Assembly (NCBI RefSeq): GCF_004514425.2
Contig: NZ_MYFN02000001.1
Coordinates: forward strand, 620,001 to 684,000
Direction: 5' to 3'
DNA from: Shinella sumterensis
GTDB lineage: Bacteria; Pseudomonadota; Alphaproteobacteria; Rhizobiales; Rhizobiaceae
DNA: 64,000 nt
The notes beneath the pieces are model-generated. The model made no database searches and was not told the DNA's origin. It worked only from the letters and a program-made list of their open reading frames with translations. The translations under genes and the position numbers were made by a program. Positions 44,297 to 52,929 of the stretch are shown here, in pieces. Numbering within the stretch: the first letter of the stretch is position 1; the number at the start of each line of letters is the position of its first letter.

Positions 44297-46723
44297 CTAT
44301 TCCGGCGCGACGATCACGCCGAAATTGCGGTCTTCCCAGTGCTGCGCGTCAAGCCAGAAAAACGTGAATTCGACACCCTGGCCGATGCTCAGATGCGATA
44401 CGGGAATGTCAACGACATGCACGCCGAAGGCATTTTCGCGCGTGGTGCTTTCCTCGACAGTCATCCAGGCGTCGGCACTCCAGCGAACGGTCGCGGCAGC
44501 CAGGAGCTCGAGCCGCAGCATCTTGCCTTCCGCGAGTGTGCGGATCCTGTTGTTGAAGCGCCATGAGCGGAACGGTGCGGTGGTCCGGTCTTTGATATAG
44601 CGCGCCGGGCCCTGCGGCGGCATGTCGAAGACACGGCCGTCGCGCAGCGAGCGCAGCAGCTTGACATATTCCGCATGCGCCCAGACCAGCGGCATGGCGC
44701 TGCCGGACGGGCGGCCGTGCAGCAGTTCCCGCTCCGGCATGTCGGCGCCGTCCCACACCTGTTCGGGCAGCAATCCGCCGGGCCCGGCGGAGGCGGCAAA
44801 GGTGCCGAGAAGATCGAACGCGGCCTGCCGGCGGCCGGCGGCGAGTTCGTAATGCGCGCGCTCGCCGGTCAGCAGGGGCCAGGGTCGTCCCTGGCCCGTT
44901 CCATCGAAGGGGCCGCCATTGGGGTGTTCGCCATAGCCGTCATCGGTGTAGCGATACCAGACCGGCCCCTGCGGCAGGTCGGCGCGCAACGATGCGTCGA
45001 TGACCTTGACCGTATCGACGATGCGGGGATCGTCGGGCGCGCGCAGGCCGAAGCGCACCAGCGCCAGCGCATCCGGGCTGACGATGAGGTCGGGCCGCCG
45101 GTCGGCGTCGTCGGGCGGGCGGTTCTTGATGGGAACAAAACCGTCGCGGGGAGAGGCCGCGCCGGAAAGATCGCTCGGAGCGATGCGCACATAATAGCCG
45201 GATACGCCGAGCGCCGCGCACGTATCCGTTCCGCTGGCATAGGTCCATTTCTCGACCTGGTCGTTCCAGCAGTCCGCGGTCTCACGGGCGAAGCGTGCTG
45301 CCTCCCGCCTGTCGCACGCGTCGAGGACATCGGCGGCCGCAAGCAGGGCGGCGATTTCGACGGCCAGCGTGAAGGGGGAGTACCCGCTGTCCTCCTCCCA
45401 GCGGTCCTCGCCGGTGACGGGGCCGTTTTTCACGAGATAGGCTGTGGCGCGCTCCACCATGGGCAGGTAGGCGAGGAGCATTTCGCCTGAAAGCGCGCCC
45501 GCGCGATGCAGCGCATCGGCCAGCAGCAGCGGAAAGCCGCATTCGTCCATCTGGATGCCGTTCCAGTAGGCCGTGCCATCGAGCCAGACATTCTGCGGCC
45601 AGTGGCCGTCCGCCTCCTGAATGGTGCGGAGATAGGCTAGAATTTCCAGTGCATCGTCGACCAGACCGACGGCAAGAAAACCGCCGGCCGTTTCGACGAG
45701 ATCGCGCGGCCAGACGAGATGATAGCCGCCGAGGTCGTCGTCGCCTTTGTTGAAGCCCCAGGGGATGGAGAGACTGGCGATGGCGGGCCCGGGAAAGCTC
45801 GATGAGCGGTGCGTGCCCAGCACGGCCGTACTGGTGCGGTAGAGGTTGGGGCCCTTGTGACCGGGCTGGTCGAGGGGCAGAAGGTCCTTCTGCCAGTCGT
45901 GCCATCCGGCGACATAGGTGCGTGCTGCGCTGTCGAAGCCCGCATTGAGACTGGCAAGGGCGTTGTAGCCTGCTTCATCGGCACTCGGTCCGAAGGAGAG
46001 TGCAAGGAGGGCGAGGTCCTGCGTCGGGGTAAAGCCGATTTCGCCCGTCAGCGCGACATTGCCATCCGGCGCACTGGTATATCGGGCGTCGAGCCTGCCC
46101 GAAGCCGACAGGGCGCGCCAGCCGTCCGACACGCCGACATAACCCGCGGACGCCTCCCTCCAGGACAGCGAGGAGGCGAGTGCCAGGAACTCCCCGCGCC
46201 CGCTGGCAAAGAGCATCGTTACACCCTTGTATTCGCCGATCCATGCGGAATTGCCCATCCCGGCATTGACGAGGTGGGGCGCAAGCAGGGCGTAAACATG
46301 ATAGTCCGAGGCAGCGCCGGAAAGCGCGGTGAACCGGATGTTCTGCAGGACCGTCGGCCGCAGGGGATCGGCGAGAATGCGCTTCTCGATCCGGTAGGCG
46401 CCGTCGAGGGCGGTGTTGGTGAGGTGGAAGGCCGGAACGCCGTCCGCAAACCAGGCGACATCATGTGCCGCGTGGCGCTTCTCTTCGGAAAAGTAACCGT
46501 CGTCACGCGTCACCACCAGGCCGAGATCGCGTGTGCAGGCGTGATCGAGGCGCGGATGGTAGACCTCGTTCAGGATGCCGTGGCTGATGGTGAACCAGGT
46601 GCGTGAGGCCGCGGTCAATGCCGTTCCCACTCCACTCTTGGCGCTGGATGTCCACCGGGCATCAATTCCCGGCGCACCGGGGGCGGGATTATGGCTGGCG
46701 GCTATGTCCACGTTCTGCTCCAC
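44297..46723 (-). CDS. Family 15 glycoside hydrolase (glucoamylase-like)
   Basis: 808-residue enzyme releasing glucose from alpha-glucan ends. The N-terminal beta-sandwich covers about 1-290 (starts ARWTSSAKSGVGTA, WFTISHGILNEVYHPRLDHA). The (alpha/alpha)6 barrel follows with WGFNKGDDDLGGYHLVWPRD, NVWLDGTAYWNGIQMDECGF containing the general acid region, and GRPWPLLTGERAHYELAAGR with the general base. There is no signal peptide, so it is probably cytosolic and acts on glycogen or a similar storage glucan. First gene of a leftward operon; its product is the substrate of the ROK kinase encoded in the same operon. A CCCTA/TAGGG inverted repeat sits at 46743-46755 upstream. Confidence 0.9.
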   Translation of the reverse strand: MEQNVDIAASHNPAPGAPGIDARWTSSAKSGVGTALTAASRTWFTISHGILNEVYHPRLDHACTRDLGLVVTRDDGYFSEEKRHAAHDVAWFADGVPAFHLTNTALDGAYRIEKRILADPLRPTVLQNIRFTALSGAASDYHVYALLAPHLVNAGMGNSAWIGEYKGVTMLFASGRGEFLALASSLSWREASAGYVGVSDGWRALSASGRLDARYTSAPDGNVALTGEIGFTPTQDLALLALSFGPSADEAGYNALASLNAGFDSAARTYVAGWHDWQKDLLPLDQPGHKGPNLYRTSTAVLGTHRSSSFPGPAIASLSIPWGFNKGDDDLGGYHLVWPRDLVETAGGFLAVGLVDDALEILAYLRTIQEADGHWPQNVWLDGTAYWNGIQMDECGFPLLLADALHRAGALSGEMLLAYLPMVERATAYLVKNGPVTGEDRWEEDSGYSPFTLAVEIAALLAAADVLDACDRREAARFARETADCWNDQVEKWTYASGTDTCAALGVSGYYVRIAPSDLSGAASPRDGFVPIKNRPPDDADRRPDLIVSPDALALVRFGLRAPDDPRIVDTVKVIDASLRADLPQGPVWYRYTDDGYGEHPNGGPFDGTGQGRPWPLLTGERAHYELAAGRRQAAFDLLGTFAASAGPGGLLPEQVWDGADMPERELLHGRPSGSAMPLVWAHAEYVKLLRSLRDGRVFDMPPQGPARYIKDRTTAPFRSWRFNNRIRTLAEGKMLRLELLAAATVRWSADAWMTVEESTTRENAFGVHVVDIPVSHLSIGQGVEFTFFWLDAQHWEDRNFGVIVAPE

Positions 46724-46815
46724 ACGCGGCGGCTGATGCTATCCCTAATGTAGGGTATTGCAACTGCTTGGCCAGAGGGCGCGGCGCAACAGGGCGGTGC
46801 GCCATTCAGTCGCGC

Positions 46816-47589
46816 TCAGGACCGGCGGCAGGTCAGAATGAAGCGGCGATACACGAAGGTTCGAAGCCGGTTGCGCAGATTGGCATTCCGGCGCTGTGCC
46901 CGCGCGATCGGTCCGTGCGAATGCAGAGCGATGTCGCGGAAGCCGGCGGATGCCAGCAAGGGCTCGATCGTGGCGGGCCGCAGTCCTGCGCCGAAGGGCA
47001 GGGCGTTCATGATAGCCGCATGGCGCTCGCTCATGGCGCCGTCGTAATTGGTATCGGGTCCGATGATGCGGTCAATGAGCGAGATCAGCAGGCCGGCCAC
47101 GCGCCCGGTGAATTTCGGCGTGGCCCAGTCGCCGTCGAAGACGAGCAGCCGCCCTCCTGGACGCAGGAGGCGGAACCATTCGCGGAAGGTTTCTTCCGGC
47201 CGTGTCAGCGTCCAGACGAGGTGCCGGCAGATGATGGCGTCATAGGACTGATCGGGTTCAAGGGTGTTTTCGGCATCCGCCAGCAGGAAGCGAAGCCTGG
47301 TCTTGCCCACATGCTTGGCGCGCGCGACCGCCAGCATGGCCTCGGAGAAGTCGAGGGCGGTGACGTCGTGGCCGAGGTCATGGATCAGGCGCGTCACCTC
47401 GCCGGTGCCGCAGGCAAGCTCGAGAACGCGTTTCGGCGCCGGCCCCAGCAGGTCCCGGATCGGCCGTTGCCAGGCGTCGGCCTCTGGCCCGGCGGGAATC
47501 CTGTGACCGAAGGCGAGATCGAACGTCCTGGATCGTCTCGACCAATAGTCCCGTATTTCTTCCTTGAGATCGAAGTTCCGGCCGTCCAT
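46816..47589 (-). CDS. Class I SAM-dependent methyltransferase
   Basis: 257 residues. Motif I VLELACGTGEVTRLIHDLG near 55-73, acidic strand VTALDFSEAMLAVARAK, then FLLADAENTL and LRPGGRLLVFDGDWA. Overall shape is UbiE/Methyltransf_11-like. The start is three bases after the btuD-like stop, so it is the fourth gene of the cobalamin-riboswitch transcript. Its target is unknown: a corrinoid, a metallophore or an unrelated small molecule are all possible. The C-terminus is Arg-rich (RNANLRNRLRTFVYRRF). Confidence 0.85.
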   Translation of the reverse strand: MDGRNFDLKEEIRDYWSRRSRTFDLAFGHRIPAGPEADAWQRPIRDLLGPAPKRVLELACGTGEVTRLIHDLGHDVTALDFSEAMLAVARAKHVGKTRLRFLLADAENTLEPDQSYDAIICRHLVWTLTRPEETFREWFRLLRPGGRLLVFDGDWATPKFTGRVAGLLISLIDRIIGPDTNYDGAMSERHAAIMNALPFGAGLRPATIEPLLASAGFRDIALHSHGPIARAQRRNANLRNRLRTFVYRRFILTCRRS

Positions 47590-47592
47590 CCG

Positions 47593-48357
47593 TCAGCCCA
47601 TCGTATACTGGATATTGTAGCGGCCGTGCACGGCGGAGCGCTCGATATGCGCACGCACGCCGAACACCCGGGCGATAAGGTCCTCGGTCAGCACCTCCTG
47701 CGGGGCGCCGGCGGCCACGACCTTGCCATTCTGAAGGACGGCGAGACTGTCGCAGAACATCGCCGCGAGATTGAGATCATGCAGGGCGATGATCGACGTG
47801 ACGCCGAGCCGGGTGACGAGCGACAGGATTTCCAGCTGGTGCTGGATGTCGAGGTGGTTGGTCGGCTCGTCGAGCAGAAGTTCGCTCGGCGTCTGTGCCA
47901 GTGCCCGCGCGACGTGCACCCGCTGACGTTCGCCGCCCGAAAGCGTGTGCCAGAACTGGTCCGCCCTATGGGCCATGTCCACCCGCGCCAGCGCGTCTTC
48001 GACGGCGAGGTCGTCATCCACGCCCCAGGGTGACAGAAGGCCGCGATGTGGCGTTCGCCCGAGCTGGACGACGTCGCGCACCGTCAGCTGGGTATCGGTC
48101 GTCGCCTGCTGTTCCACGAAGGCGATGCGACGCGCGAGATTTGCGCGCGGGATGGCGGCGATATCCTGTTCGGCAAGGCGTATGATGCCGCTGTCGACTT
48201 TGCGCAGTCGGCAGATCAGCCTGAGCAGGCTGGATTTTCCCGAACCGTTCGGTCCCAGAAGGCCGAGCACCTTGCCCTGCTCGACCGCCAGCGTGATGCC
48301 GTCGACGACGATGGTCTTGCCGGCGGCATAGGCGACGTTTTCGACGGCGATACTCAC
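47593..48357 (-). CDS. btuD: Cobalamin-type ABC transporter ATP-binding protein (BtuD/FecE family)
   Basis: 254-residue ATPase. Walker [10 protein letters not shown], signature [19 protein letters not shown], Walker [20 protein letters not shown], and [18 protein letters not shown]. The start is GTG 48357, with CGGAGA upstream and GTGA overlap to the permease stop; no ATG fits. Family alone would allow iron-siderophore uptake; the cobalamin riboswitch upstream of the operon makes vitamin B12 or another corrinoid the better reading. Confidence 0.85.
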   Translation of the reverse strand: MSIAVENVAYAAGKTIVVDGITLAVEQGKVLGLLGPNGSGKSSLLRLICRLRKVDSGIIRLAEQDIAAIPRANLARRIAFVEQQATTDTQLTVRDVVQLGRTPHRGLLSPWGVDDDLAVEDALARVDMAHRADQFWHTLSGGERQRVHVARALAQTPSELLLDEPTNHLDIQHQLEILSLVTRLGVTSIIALHDLNLAAMFCDSLAVLQNGKVVAAGAPQEVLTEDLIARVFGVRAHIERSAVHGRYNIQYTMG

Positions 48358-49394
48358 ACGCTTCTCCGGGCACGAAAGAGGATGATGGCGAAGGCCGGCG
48401 CGCCGAACAGCGCGGTGACAACGCCGATGGGCAGGATCTGCTGCGGGATGATGATGCGCGAGACGATGTCGGCGAAAACCATGAAGATCGCTCCGCCCAG
48501 CGCCGTTGCCGGCAGGAGACGGTGGTGCGAAGGGCCGACGATGAAGCGCGCGGCATGCGGGATGACGAGCCCGACGAAACCGATGGAGCCGACCATGCTG
48601 ACGACGGCGGCCGTCATCAGCGCGGTGATGCCGAACAATACGACCTGAACGCGCCGCACGGCGATGCCGAGTGCGGCGGCGGCATCCGTGCCGAAGGCGA
48701 AGGCATCCAGCGCGCGGGCGTGGAACAGGCAGGCGAGATATCCGGCAATGGCGACCGGTACGGAGAGATAGACGTCGGACCAGCGTACGCCGCTCATCGA
48801 GCCGAGCAGCCAGAACAGCACGCCACGCGCCTGCTCGGCATTGGCGGATGTGGTGACGATATAGGAGGTGAGTGCGTTGAAGAGTTGGGAGCCGGCGACA
48901 CCGCACAGAATGATGCGCTCGCTCGAGCGGCCGGCACCGGCCGCAAGGACACCAACGAGCAGGAAGGCGACGATCGCGCCGATGAAGGCGCCGCCCGAAA
49001 GGGTCAGCGCGCCGTAGCCGAGGCCGAGGATCATGACGCAGACAGCGCCCGTCGAGGCGCCCGCCGAGATGCCGAGCACATAGGGTTCGGCGAGCGGATT
49101 GCGCAGCATTGCCTGGAGCACGACGCCGCACAGGGCAAGCGACGCGCCGGCGCTTGCGGCAACGAGCGCGCGGCTGAGCCGGTAATCCCAGACGATACCC
49201 TGATGAATGCGGTTGAGTTCGAAGGACGTGCCGAAGATCCGGTTCGACACCGCTCTGGCCGTCGTGGACAGGGGAATGGCGATCTCGCCGATCGCGACGG
49301 CGAGGCTGATCATGATCGCGAGCAGGACGACGGCGACAACGGTGAGCGCTACAAGCGCCCACCAGCGATGTTGTCTGGATACGGCAGCCCTCAC
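48354..49394 (-). CDS. btuC: Cobalamin-type ABC transporter permease (BtuC/FecCD family)
   Basis: 346 residues with about ten membrane helices. [20 protein letters not shown] then [13 protein letters not shown], and [19 protein letters not shown], are the FecCD/BtuC signatures. It forms the homodimeric channel with the ATPase encoded next. Start and stop both overlap neighbours by four bases, so btuF, btuC and btuD are translationally coupled. Confidence 0.88.
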   Translation of the reverse strand: MRAAVSRQHRWWALVALTVVAVVLLAIMISLAVAIGEIAIPLSTTARAVSNRIFGTSFELNRIHQGIVWDYRLSRALVAASAGASLALCGVVLQAMLRNPLAEPYVLGISAGASTGAVCVMILGLGYGALTLSGGAFIGAIVAFLLVGVLAAGAGRSSERIILCGVAGSQLFNALTSYIVTTSANAEQARGVLFWLLGSMSGVRWSDVYLSVPVAIAGYLACLFHARALDAFAFGTDAAAALGIAVRRVQVVLFGITALMTAAVVSMVGSIGFVGLVIPHAARFIVGPSHHRLLPATALGGAIFMVFADIVSRIIIPQQILPIGVVTALFGAPAFAIILFRARRSV

Positions 49395-50407
49395 TGCGAC
49401 AGGCCGAAGGACTTGATGCCGGCAGCCAGCGTCTCGATACCGTCGATCGTACGGATCGTCGGGTTCATCGACTGGGCATCCATCATGACGAAGCGCTTGG
49501 TCTTCACCGCATCGAGTTCCCTGGTGACGGGGTCGTTCTCAAGGAAGTCGATCTTCGTCTGCGGGTCGTCGGCCGCATAGCGGCGGCGATCCATCGTTGC
49601 AAGCACGATGACGGCGGGATTTGCCTGGGAGATGGTTTCCCAGCCCACCAGCGGCCATTCCTCTTCGGTGGTGACGACGTTCTTCGCGCCGATCGTCTTG
49701 AGGATATAGGCCGGTGCGCTGTTCTTGCCGGCGATGAAGGCGTCCCCGCTCACCTCCTTGCTGGAGAACCAGAACACGACGGGAAGGTTTTTGCCGGCGG
49801 CGCCCTCGATGGAGGCGACGGCGTCGGCCTCGCGCTTCTTCAGGTCGGCGATCAGGGCGTCGCCGCGCTCCTTGATGTCGAAGATTTCGGAGAGTTCGGC
49901 GATTTCCTGATAGATCAGGTCCATCGTGAACAACTCCTTGCGAACGCCGTCGCCGCCGTCGGTGTTGATCTTGGCGACGCAATCGGCCGGCGCGATGTAA
50001 GTGTTGATGCCGAGATCGGCGAATTGTTCGCGCTTGCCGACCGCGCCCTGCACGCCGACATGCCATTCGAATTCGGCGGCTACCAGATCCGGTTCCTCGC
50101 CGACGACGGATTCGAAGCTCGGATCGTTGTCGGCAAGCCGCTTGATCTTGCCGTTGGCTTCGGCATAGGCGGGCAAAACCGGGCCGACCCACACGGCGGT
50201 GCCGGCGATCTTGTCGGCGAGGCCGAGCGAGAACAGGACCTCGGTCATGCCCTGGCCGATCGAGACGATCTTTTCGGGGGCTTTGGTGAAGGTGACCTGC
50301 TGGCCGCAATTGTTGATGGTGAGCGGATATTGGGTGGCGGCGAAGCCGGTACCGGCTAGGGCGGTCAGGCCGACGGCGAACGAAACGGTGGCGATGATCT
50401 GGCGCAT
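49391..50407 (-). CDS. btuF: Cobalamin-type ABC transporter substrate-binding protein (BtuF/FepB family)
   Basis: 338 residues with a signal peptide ([20 protein letters not shown], cleavage near FAA at 22-24). Type III periplasmic-binding fold: [56 protein letters not shown] and C-terminal [16 protein letters not shown]. It delivers ligand to the BtuCD-like complex. GAGG lies five bases before the start. A cobalamin riboswitch and a leader ORF lie in its 5' region. Confidence 0.85.
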   Translation of the reverse strand: MRQIIATVSFAVGLTALAGTGFAATQYPLTINNCGQQVTFTKAPEKIVSIGQGMTEVLFSLGLADKIAGTAVWVGPVLPAYAEANGKIKRLADNDPSFESVVGEEPDLVAAEFEWHVGVQGAVGKREQFADLGINTYIAPADCVAKINTDGGDGVRKELFTMDLIYQEIAELSEIFDIKERGDALIADLKKREADAVASIEGAAGKNLPVVFWFSSKEVSGDAFIAGKNSAPAYILKTIGAKNVVTTEEEWPLVGWETISQANPAVIVLATMDRRRYAADDPQTKIDFLENDPVTRELDAVKTKRFVMMDAQSMNPTIRTIDGIETLAAGIKSFGLSQ

Positions 50408-50465
50408 GGAAACCTCGATTCCGGGAGAAGGCGAGCGCTGCGAAGCGCAGCGGGCGACGTGAGTG

Positions 50466-50534
50466 TCAGCTCGCGCGGAAAGCCCAATCGAGGCGGGTGG
50501 ATGCCGTCATACGGCGAAGGTTCAGGTCAGACAT
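50466..50534 (-). CDS. 22-codon leader ORF downstream of the cobalamin riboswitch
   Basis: ATG at 50534 preceded by AAAGGAG at ideal spacing, encoding MSDLNLRRMTASTRLDWAFR followed by AS and TGA at 50466-50468. The start codon is the centre of the perfect palindrome CAGACATGTCTG. Between its stop and btuF is a 7-bp hairpin (50436-50452, CGCTGCG/CGCAGCG, 3-base loop) without a U-run. It may be a regulatory leader peptide that couples translation to btuF or exposes the hairpin. It may also be chance; no family is recognised. Confidence 0.45.
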   Translation of the reverse strand: MSDLNLRRMTASTRLDWAFRAS

Positions 50535-50580
50535 GTCTGCTCCTTTCCAGGCATCCCCGCCCGGTTGATTGGATCGTGTT

Positions 50581-50781
50581 CGACGGCAGGTCTCCTGGCT
50601 CACGGATGTCTGTCGCTCATCTGCCTTCCCGCGATGTTTCGCAGTGGCATGGCCCTTAAGGCCCGGGGATGGTCGACAATCCGCTTACAGTTGCGGGGGC
50701 AGCCACGGTCTTGGTCCCTTTTGGGTCGTCCGCACCGTGTTCCCTATTAATCCCTTCGGAGTCGTCTTCCGGGAACCGTCG
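50581..50781 (-). promoter_or_regulatory. Cobalamin (B12) riboswitch upstream of btuF
   Basis: On the minus strand the conserved series reads AATAGGGAACACGGTG, GGCTGCCCCCGCAACTGTAA then GCGG, the B12 box CATGCCACTGCG, GGGAAGGC, and GAGCCAGGAGACCTGCC. P1 pairs CGACGG (plus-strand 50776-50781) with CCGTCG (50581-50586). This is the full adenosylcobalamin-type core. When B12 is plentiful, expression of the transport operon should fall; a clear intrinsic terminator is not seen, so control is probably translational. Confidence 0.95.
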
Positions 50782-50788
50782 CATTCCC

Positions 50789-50815
50789 CTTATGATGCGC
50801 CCATACCCGCGTCAA
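50789..50815 (-). promoter_or_regulatory. Candidate promoter for the cobalamin-riboswitch operon
   Basis: On the minus strand TTGACG (plus 50810-50815) is followed 15 bases later by CATAAG (50789-50794), just before the first riboswitch helix. The -35 is good, the spacer is short and the -10 is weak. Confidence 0.35.
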
Positions 50816-50985
50816 GGCGCAGATGCTCGCTTGCAAAAGACACTGCCGCGTCTTCGTCGAAAACGGGACGTATGCAGGCCGCGATGGATGGCTTCGCCCG
50901 CTGCGCGAGCGTGCGTCGCATCGGCATCTTGCCCTTCAAGGCGATGCCATGCCATTAGAATAGCTTGATTTCTGGAGACGAATAC

Positions 50986-52035
50986 ATGGTGGAAAGCACG
51001 GTGCTCGGGCGAGCGTGGAAATGTCTGGTAGTGGCGGCGTCCTTGTTCATGGCGAGCGCCGCCAGTGCCACGCCCGTTCTCGTCGTCGATCCCGACAGCC
51101 ATCAGGTGCTGTACGAGGAGGATGCCGGCGTGCCGTGGTATCCGGCGTCGACGACCAAGCTGATGTCGGCCTTCGTGACGTTCGAAGCGCTGAAGGCGGG
51201 CGAGGTGACGCTGACGACGCCCGTGACCATGACGCGCAACGCGACCAAGCAGGCGTTCCTCGAATCCGGGCTGACCTTCGGCCGGGCGATGACGCTCGAG
51301 GATGCGCTTTTCGCCATGATCACCGCCTCTGCCAACGACGTCGCTGTCGCCGTCGCCGAGACGGTCGCGCCCAACGAGGCCGCCTTCGTCAAGCGCATGA
51401 ATGACGCGGCGGCGCGTCTGGGGTTGACCGGCACCCATTTCGCCAACCCGAACGGTCTGTTCGACAAGACCAACTATACGACTGCACGGGACCTCGCGAT
51501 CCTCGGCATGGAAGTTGACCGGCAGTTTCCCGAATACCGACGCTTCTTCCTGGCGTCGTCGGTCACCATCGACGGCAAGGAGATCAAGTCCAACAATCTG
51601 CTGCTGACCCGCTATCCGGGCACGACGGGGATGAAGACGGGCTTCCTGTGCGCATCCGGCCGCAATATCGTCGGGCTCGCCGCGCGAAACGGCAAGCGGG
51701 TGATGGTGGTCATTCTGGGGGCGACGACAGAGCGTGAGCGTAACGAACGCTCCGCCCAATACATGACCCAGGCCTTCGAGGGGCGGCTTTCCGGCGGGAC
51801 ACGCGTAGAGGACCTGGCGAACCGCAAGGATGTCGCCCCGCAGGACATGCGCGTGCGCCTCTGCACCGATCAGAGCGCAGCCTACGAGGCAAGCCGCGAC
51901 GCGCTCTACCCGATGGGGCTGCCCGGCCACGAGAGTTATCTGCAGGGCGAGACGAAAGGCGAGGTTCACACCATCAGCACATGGGCGGACGATACGGCCG
52001 TGGATGTGCCGATACCGGCACGCCGGCCGTCCTAA
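50986..52035 (+). CDS. D-alanyl-D-alanine carboxypeptidase (class A low-molecular-weight PBP)
   Basis: 349 residues with a signal peptide (CLVVAASLFMASAASA, cleavage near 28). The penicilloyl-serine transferase motifs are SxxK in PASTTKLM (Ser55, Lys58), SxN in TASAND, and KTG in GMKTGFLC. It trims the terminal D-Ala from peptidoglycan stem peptides in the periplasm. The C-terminal region (after about 270) is short and there is no clear amphipathic membrane anchor. ATG 50986 has GGAG upstream; the open frame seven codons earlier lacks a site. Its stop codon lies inside the palindrome described next. Confidence 0.92.
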   Translation: MVESTVLGRAWKCLVVAASLFMASAASATPVLVVDPDSHQVLYEEDAGVPWYPASTTKLMSAFVTFEALKAGEVTLTTPVTMTRNATKQAFLESGLTFGRAMTLEDALFAMITASANDVAVAVAETVAPNEAAFVKRMNDAAARLGLTGTHFANPNGLFDKTNYTTARDLAILGMEVDRQFPEYRRFFLASSVTIDGKEIKSNNLLLTRYPGTTGMKTGFLCASGRNIVGLAARNGKRVMVVILGATTERERNERSAQYMTQAFEGRLSGGTRVEDLANRKDVAPQDMRVRLCTDQSAAYEASRDALYPMGLPGHESYLQGETKGEVHTISTWADDTAVDVPIPARRPS

Positions 52036-52138
52036 AGCATTTCCGGTGAACTCTGGTTCACCGGAAATGCTTTAGGTTTTTGTTTTACCGCATTATCCGA
52101 CGCCAAAGCGAATTCGCTTCGGCTGGAAACGCTCTAGT
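52031..52138. repeat. 108-bp rhizobial-type palindromic intergenic element with terminator stem
   Basis: The left half is a perfect 21-bp stem (52031-52051 and 52056-52076) around a TCTG loop, followed by TTTTTGTTTT. The right half has the segment CGCATTATCCGACGC and ends GGCTGGAAACGCTCTAG, with the smaller palindrome AGCGAATTCGCT. Length and the two-palindrome layout match RIME-type elements of Rhizobiaceae as I remember them. The stem includes the stop of the carboxypeptidase gene and can act as its terminator. Copy number elsewhere cannot be seen here. Confidence 0.65.
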
Positions 52139-52144
52139 CCGGCG

Positions 52145-52807
52145 TCATGATGGCTCGGAGGCGCGCTCCAGCGTCTTCAGCATCGTCCGTTCCGCCAGGT
52201 TGAGGTAGGCGTCGAGCTGTGCGGCGGCCTCTTCGCGCTTGTTCTGTTCAAGCAGCGTCACGATCTCGCCGTTCATGTCCACGAAGGGCGCGTGCAGGTG
52301 CGCCGGGTCTTTCAGCAGCCCGAAACAGAGCCGCAATTCCGCTGATATGCGCTCGTAGAACTCGCTGATGCGCGTGCTGTCCGCGAGATCGATGATGGCG
52401 GCGTGGAAGGTCATATTCGCGCTGCCGACGCCCGTCCAGTCACCGGCGTCGCGCCGCTCGCGTCCTTCGGCGACCGCGTCACGCATCGCCCCGATGGCCG
52501 CATGCTGATGCCAGGCCTGGCGCAGGGCAGCACATTCCAGCATGCGCCGCACGCGGTATATGTCGATGACGGAGGCCATGGTCGGGACCGCGACGAAGAC
52601 GCCGCGGTTGGCCTCGTGGCGCAGAAGGCCGTCCTTGGTCAGCAGGCGGAACGCCTCGCGCAGCGAATTGCGCGATACGTCGAAGCGCTCGCTGAATGCT
52701 GCCTCGGACAGGCGCTGGCCGGGCGAAAGCTCTCCGGCGATCAGCAGTGCGCGAATACGCCGCGCCAGGCGGTCGGCAAGCGGCAGGCCCTGCCCATCCT
52801 CTGTCAT
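52145..52807 (-). CDS. GntR-family (FadR/FCD type) transcriptional regulator
   Basis: 220 residues. N-terminal winged helix: LADRLARRIRALLIAGELSP, then LSEAAFSERFDVSRNSLREA and LTKDGLLRHEANRGVFVAVP. The FCD effector domain follows, with the metal-binding pattern visible in MTFHAAIIDLADSTRISEFY and the His of AHLHAPFVDMNGEI. ATG 52807 follows GAGG at nine bases; the longer open frame to 52903 crosses the divergent promoter. It is divergent from pxpA and probably regulates the 52930-58078 gene set. Confidence 0.9.
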   Translation of the reverse strand: MTEDGQGLPLADRLARRIRALLIAGELSPGQRLSEAAFSERFDVSRNSLREAFRLLTKDGLLRHEANRGVFVAVPTMASVIDIYRVRRMLECAALRQAWHQHAAIGAMRDAVAEGRERRDAGDWTGVGSANMTFHAAIIDLADSTRISEFYERISAELRLCFGLLKDPAHLHAPFVDMNGEIVTLLEQNKREEAAAQLDAYLNLAERTMLKTLERASEPS

Positions 52808-52855
52808 TGCGTTTTTCCTCGCCCCATCATGCTCGTCGCTCTTCACTAAGGAATG

Positions 52856-52868
52856 ATTGTTGAACAAT
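52856..52868. promoter_or_regulatory. Candidate GntR-type operator
   Basis: ATTGTTGAACAAT is a perfect 6-bp inverted repeat around one G and contains TTGT-N3-ACAA, the general half-site pattern of FadR-type GntR proteins. It lies in the 122-base gap between divergent gntR and pxpA. Pattern plus position only. Confidence 0.5.
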
Positions 52869-52929
52869 ATTGATGTTTTTGTTCTTTCATGTAAAGTCTC
52901 CATATCTGAAAGATAGCCATGGAGGGAAC

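Noticed and set aside
47593-50407. Iron-siderophore importer reading of the FecCD-type transporter
   Set aside because: Family alone would allow it, but the complete cobalamin riboswitch in the 5' region argues for a corrinoid ligand.
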